Assembly: GCA_947174975.1 (NCBI GenBank)
Contig: CAMWLA010000015.1
Location: 1-15,928 of the forward strand
Direction of reading: 5' to 3'
Length of the DNA stretch: 15,928 nucleotides
Source: an uncultured Clostridia bacterium
GTDB lineage: Bacteria > Bacillota > Clostridia > Christensenellales > Borkfalkiaceae
Part shown: in pieces, positions 12,908-15,928 of the stretch
How the letters are laid out: each line of letters starts with the position of its first letter
How positions within the stretch are numbered: the first letter of the stretch is position 1
Translations under genes and position numbers: made by a program
The notes under the pieces: model-generated
What the model was told of the DNA's origin: nothing
Seen by the model: the letters and a program-made list of their open reading frames with translations, nothing else
Database searches by the model: none

Positions 12908-13743
12908 AGTGCGTACTGTCTCCAAGCGCCTACAAGATATCCAGTATCTGATGCATCAAGGTTGATTGATACTTTGCTTTTACCGCTCTGAGCAAGTAAG
13001 AACGTATCTTCGCTCGGATCGGCGTACGCCGTCCAATCCGTAAACGAATTCCCGTCAAAGAACCAGATTTTTTTCGTAACGCTGTTAATTATCAGAAACT
13101 GCCCGTCGGTCATATTAAAATCTTTAAATCTGACGGTGCAGTACTCTTCGCCGTCTTCGTTTAGCAGTGATACGGACGGATTAGTTATACTACCGTAAAT
13201 CGTTACCGTGACGGGTATTTCAGCAAGATAAGGATTATCTATTTCATTATTTTCTACAACGCTTCTACCGTAACAGTACGGATATTTATAGGGATAAAAT
13301 TTTCCCTTTGAAGAATACGAAATACGGATGGTATTTTCTATATTTGAAAAAAACGGAGTTGTCGGCGTAAACTGAGCAGCACACGACAGATTGTTGAATT
13401 CGTCTTTCTCTGTCCTCTTTAAGTCCGTGACCTTACCTTCAGTGTAGCGCACATTAACGCCGTCCGAATACTCCAAAGCAAGTCGTTTATCTGGAAATGA
13501 ATACTTTTGCAACCACTGCGTAAGTATCAAAAATTTTTCATAACCGCGTCCGATAAGATTAACAGTCAAATTTATTGTCTGCTTTTCTTGCATAACTTTG
13601 GTTATAACATCCGATACGTCCCCTTCAAGCTTAGAAAGCTTCAGCTTCCAGCCAAGGCCGCTTAAACCCGTAACGTAATCAAGCGGAAATCTGTCAGTTA
13701 TTGAATTGTCGATATCAAATGCAACAAATGCAAATGAACGCAT
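12904..13743 (-). CDS. Phage distal tail protein (Dit-like, siphovirus tail component)
   Basis: A 279-aa protein that caps the tail tube and carries the baseplate. The N-terminal domain (about 1-130) has the Dit/PF05709 features: an opening F-D-I-D-N-S, then G-L-G-W-K-L-K-L-S-K-L-E-G-D, V-M-Q-E-K-Q-T-I-N-L-T-V and A-Q-F-T-P-T-T-P-F-F. The C-terminal half (about 160-279) is a galectin-like beta domain, with F-L-I-I-N-S-V-T-K-K-I-W near its end. Its position directly after the tape measure is the standard Bacillota order. The AGGAGG site overlaps the tape measure stop codon (AGGAGGTAG), and its own stop overlaps the next start, so these genes are tightly coupled. Confidence 0.88.
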   Translation of the reverse strand: MRSFAFVAFDIDNSITDRFPLDYVTGLSGLGWKLKLSKLEGDVSDVITKVMQEKQTINLTVNLIGRGYEKFLILTQWLQKYSFPDKRLALEYSDGVNVRYTEGKVTDLKRTEKDEFNNLSCAAQFTPTTPFFSNIENTIRISYSSKGKFYPYKYPYCYGRSVVENNEIDNPYLAEIPVTVTIYGSITNPSVSLLNEDGEEYCTVRFKDFNMTDGQFLIINSVTKKIWFFDGNSFTDWTAYADPSEDTFLLAQSGKSKVSINLDASDTGYLVGAWRQYAL

Positions 13744-13745
13744 TC

Positions 13746-15446
13746 CTACCTCCTTGACTGCGCGAGAGTTGCTATCTCCTTACTTACCGCCGCCGCTATT
13801 TCTTCCGCAGTTGCGTTCGGTTCTGTAACGTTTATCGTAATATTGTAGCTACCGTTATTAGAATAGTCGGCGTAACTATTGCCGCTGCTTCCGCTCAATC
13901 GCGGTATGTCATAATCGTAAGCGTCGGGGTTGTAAGCCGTTAACCCTTCTAAATTGTCCGCGGTAAAATCTTCGGTATCGGGCAATAAACTGTCCTTGGC
14001 GGCATTTATTGCGGCAAGTCCGGCTACGATACCGGCAGCGATGGCGCCGATAGCTATACCAAGCGACCACGACGAGTGAAATACGGTAACCGCCGCTGCC
14101 GCGACTAAAGCGGCAAGCGCAAGACTTTTCAATATCTTTTCAACAGTCGACATATTTTTCCAATTACTGATTATATCGATACCAAGCGCCGCTGCTCCGG
14201 CAATTGCCGCAAAACCCGCCGCAGTTCTTAGCTGTGCCGCATTAAAAGTTTTGAACAACTTGATAAGCGCGGCAATGCCGGTTGACATTTTACCTATTAT
14301 AATAAGAGTAGGCGCAGCCAAGGCAAGAATGCCGAGACCACCGACGATAATATTCTGCATTGTAGGGCTTAACCCTTCAAACCATTTGCCAAGCTTTGTC
14401 AATGCTGGAATTAACGTCTTTTCTATTAATTCAACAGCGCGTTCCATAACGGGCGCGAGCGCAACGCCAACTTGTGCTGTTGCATATTGAACCGATTCAG
14501 AAAGTCTGTAATACGTGTCGTCGAGTTCGGCAAGCGCGGCAACTTGTTCATTAGATAAAGAGGGCATTGCCGCAAATTCAGCTTTAAATTTCTTAATCGT
14601 TTCTGTACCCGTATTTATGTAGGGCAACATTTCAGTTGCGATCTTATCACCGAATATTTCGTTTGCATAGGCCGTCTGCAGAGTTGCATCTTTAACGTTT
14701 GAAAGTGCGGCAACAATGCCGTCAAACATTTCTTCTTGTGTCTTAAACTGATTGGGATTTATTCCTAACTCTTGTAATGCTTTAGTTGCATTGTTAGCGG
14801 TTCCAGTAGACAAGTCCGCCATTGCGGATCGAATCTTAACAAACGACTTTGTAAGAGTATCAGAGCTCACCCCGCACTGTACGGCAAGATACTGCCACTC
14901 TTGAATAGTTTCCGCCGATACGCCGAACTGTAAGGATAAATCATCAATTTCCGCGCCGAGCGTTGCTGACTTTTTGGAAATCGCACCCATAGCGGCAAGC
15001 ACGCCACCGGCGCCAAGCGATAAGCCTTTTAACGACTTGCCCGTACTTTCTGCCTTGTTGCCTACCTTTTCAAGGTTCCCAAGCACCTTATCCACGGCAA
15101 CGTTATTCAGTTCTTTAAGACTATTTCTAAGGTCTGTGGCCTTTACTTCAGCTTTTGCAAGCTCAAGTTCAAGTGCTGAATAGTCAGCTGAATCAACCTT
15201 ACCCGCCTCTTCAAGTTCACGCAGTTTCGTCCTAAGCGCATCTGCCTTTGCTTCAGTTTTTTCAAGTGCGGCAGTATACTGCTTTTGGGCTTGTACGAAC
15301 TTCTTCTCCGAGAACTCCATTTTAAGGCTTTTGGAAAGATTGTCTGCCGTCTTCTGCGTGGTATTAATTTGTTTGTCCGCTTGCCTTAAGCTATTAATAA
15401 AATCTTTTGTATCCCCGCCAATTTTGACGGTTACGCTTTTAGCCAT
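13746..15446 (-). CDS. Phage tail tape measure protein
   Basis: A 566-aa protein that sets tail length and is ejected with the DNA. It has a long N-terminal coiled-coil region (about 1-125, rich in K/E/A/L), then an alpha-helical tape-measure minor-tail domain with typical phrases (L-S-L-Q-F-G-V-S-A-E-T-I-Q-E-W, F-G-D-K-I-A-T-E-M-L-P, L-A-P-V-M-E). Several hydrophobic stretches follow (about 362-386, 408-423, 438-458, 460-482), then a polar tail ending in a conserved-looking I-T-I-N-V-T-E-P-N-A-T-A-E-E-I-A. At about 1.5 angstrom per residue, a general rule for these proteins, the tail would be roughly 85 nm, short for a siphophage. AAGGTG lies before the ATG and overlaps the stop codon of the chaperone frame. 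Confidence 0.93.
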   Translation of the reverse strand: MAKSVTVKIGGDTKDFINSLRQADKQINTTQKTADNLSKSLKMEFSEKKFVQAQKQYTAALEKTEAKADALRTKLRELEEAGKVDSADYSALELELAKAEVKATDLRNSLKELNNVAVDKVLGNLEKVGNKAESTGKSLKGLSLGAGGVLAAMGAISKKSATLGAEIDDLSLQFGVSAETIQEWQYLAVQCGVSSDTLTKSFVKIRSAMADLSTGTANNATKALQELGINPNQFKTQEEMFDGIVAALSNVKDATLQTAYANEIFGDKIATEMLPYINTGTETIKKFKAEFAAMPSLSNEQVAALAELDDTYYRLSESVQYATAQVGVALAPVMERAVELIEKTLIPALTKLGKWFEGLSPTMQNIIVGGLGILALAAPTLIIIGKMSTGIAALIKLFKTFNAAQLRTAAGFAAIAGAAALGIDIISNWKNMSTVEKILKSLALAALVAAAAVTVFHSSWSLGIAIGAIAAGIVAGLAAINAAKDSLLPDTEDFTADNLEGLTAYNPDAYDYDIPRLSGSSGNSYADYSNNGSYNITINVTEPNATAEEIAAAVSKEIATLAQSRR

Positions 15447-15455
15447 TTTGTCACC

Positions 15456-15740
15456 TTATAACGCATCGAAGTCTTCTTCGGTCGCGGCTGAAATCGAATT
15501 TACGCCAGCTGCATTCATACGCTCCCTTGAAACGCGCTCGAGATACTTTTTGCACGCATCTATCCTTAAAGAACAAACAAGACTGAATGCATCTATCACG
15601 TGCAATGGTTGCCAATTAATGCCCGCTTCCGCAAGCTCTTTTATGTACTGTAATGATAGCGGCATCGAAAAACGCTTTGCATTTGACTGCAAATTACATT
15701 TTTTTAAGTAGTCAATAAGCGTCTTCCGATGCTCTCTCAG
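15456..15740 (-). CDS. Tail assembly chaperone, -1 frame extension (gpGT-like)
   Basis: This frame has no good start of its own: there is no ATG with a ribosome binding site, and an isolated TTG at 15692 would begin mid-domain. It is continuous back to a slippery heptamer at the end of the upstream chaperone ORF. Read as a -1 frameshift product it adds 94 residues (L-R-E-H-R-K-T-L-I-D-Y-L-K-K-C ... E-E-D-F-D-A-L) to the upstream chaperone. Position directly before the tape measure, size and arrangement all match the G-T extension of long-tailed phages, in which the extended form recruits tail tube subunits to the tape measure. Its stop codon overlaps the tape measure's ribosome binding site. 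Confidence 0.82.
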   Translation of the reverse strand: MREHRKTLIDYLKKCNLQSNAKRFSMPLSLQYIKELAEAGINWQPLHVIDAFSLVCSLRIDACKKYLERVSRERMNAAGVNSISAATEEDFDAL

Positions 15741-15928
15741 TTTTTTTCTGCTGCAGAATTTAAAACCAGATTGAATATTTCGTCAATCCGCGCAAGCAAA
15801 GATTCGGTGAATTTGAGATTTGTAAAATCAAACATTTTAATAAAGCTTGTAAAACTCATTTCCGTTTCGAAAAAACAATATATCACTTTCATTTTCGAAA
15901 GGATAATCGCGGCGCTTTTAGATTGAAG
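15737..15928 (-). CDS. Tail assembly chaperone (gpG-like), C-terminal part
   Basis: An open minus-strand frame enters from the right edge and ends at TGA (15739-15737), giving the last 63 residues of a protein whose start lies outside the window. The visible part is mostly helical (F-T-S-F-I-K-M-F-D-F ... L-L-A-R-I-D-E-I-F-N-L-V-L) and ends A-A-E-K-N. Its place two frames ahead of the tape measure and the slippery A_AAA_AAC over its last codons identify it as the shorter tail assembly chaperone, which coats the tape measure protein before tail tube polymerisation. The sequence alone is too divergent to assign. Confidence 0.8.
   Translation of the reverse strand, partial: LQSKSAAIILSKMKVIYCFFETEMSFTSFIKMFDFTNLKFTESLLARIDEIFNLVLNSAAEKN
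15740..15746 (-). promoter_or_regulatory. Programmed -1 ribosomal frameshift site A_AAA_AAC
   Basis: In the chaperone frame the codons are GAA AAA AAC TGA, so the heptamer A AAA AAC fits the X_XXY_YYZ rule and touches the stop codon. A slip of -1 continues CTG AGA GAG CAT into the 94-codon downstream frame. A possible stimulatory stem GCATC / GACGC with a GGAA (GNRA) loop starts 7 nt after the heptamer (15732-15719), with one mismatch. Confidence 0.85.

Larger units (their letters stand above)
8186..15928 (-). mobile_element. Partial siphophage prophage inserted at tRNA-Ser
   Basis: From the tRNA 3' end to the right edge every gene is on the minus strand and those recognised are phage-type. 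They include tail assembly chaperones with a -1 frameshift site, tape measure, distal tail, Gp37-like tail protein, fibre-like proteins and a holin candidate. An XRE regulator cassette lies next to the tRNA. The tRNA junction, with a tandem TTTATGGCACAT repeat just inside, is the predicted attachment end. Integrase, terminase, capsid and head-tail genes are not in the window and should lie to the right. Whether the phage is active cannot be told. No frameshift or truncation is visible in the tail genes, which argues against decay. Confidence 0.82.

Overview
The window looks like a chromosomal segment from a low-to-mid GC member of the Bacillota, most likely an uncultured gut-type clostridium. 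The evidence is a DnaK of the Gram-positive type, strong consensus sigma-A promoters, AAGGAGG ribosome binding sites, a BspA-type leucine-rich repeat lipoprotein, a YitT-family membrane protein, and a tail module of the kind found in clostridial siphoviruses. No 16S gene or other lineage marker is present, so the taxon cannot be fixed more closely.

Host part (1-8185). The left edge has three perfect DnaA boxes plus one single-mismatch box, all in the same orientation, within about 145 bp of AT-rich DNA. This is a candidate replication origin or dnaA promoter, with dnaA predicted to lie off the left edge. A terminator and then a strong promoter follow, leading into a two-gene plus-strand operon: a BspA-like lipoprotein and a DUF3592-like membrane protein that overlap by one base. 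A bidirectional terminator separates this from the convergent minus-strand chaperone operon grpE-dnaK-dnaJ. That operon has no hrcA in front of it and no CIRCE operator, and it has a strong hairpin between dnaK and dnaJ. Divergent from grpE is a YitT-family gene whose perfect promoter lies so close to its ATG that the mRNA is probably leaderless. A cytosolic SGNH/GDSL hydrolase (minus strand) and a tRNA-Ser(GCU) with its own promoter follow.

Prophage part (8186-15928, running off the right edge). The tRNA 3' end is the likely attachment site of a siphophage prophage. Next to it are a 38-bp perfect palindrome (terminator) and a tandem TTTATGGCACAT repeat that resembles integrase arm sites. All recognised phage genes are on the minus strand. 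In transcription order they are: two tail assembly chaperone frames joined by a clear -1 slippery site (A_AAA_AAC directly before the stop), tape measure, distal tail protein, a Gp37-like tail/baseplate protein, two tail-fibre/baseplate proteins with related N-termini, a 150-bp non-coding stretch with a 22-bp direct repeat, a small coiled-coil protein, and a three-pass membrane protein (holin candidate). A strong terminator ends this late operon.

Between that terminator and the attachment site is a self-contained two-gene cassette: a 44-aa small ORF and an 85-aa XRE-family regulator. They share a perfect promoter whose 17-bp spacer is itself a palindromic operator, with a second operator just upstream. 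A strong opposing promoter points antisense across the small ORF. This autoregulated, moron-like cassette is the most interesting little-explained element here. No endolysin, integrase, capsid or terminase gene is in the window; the latter three would be expected beyond the right edge.
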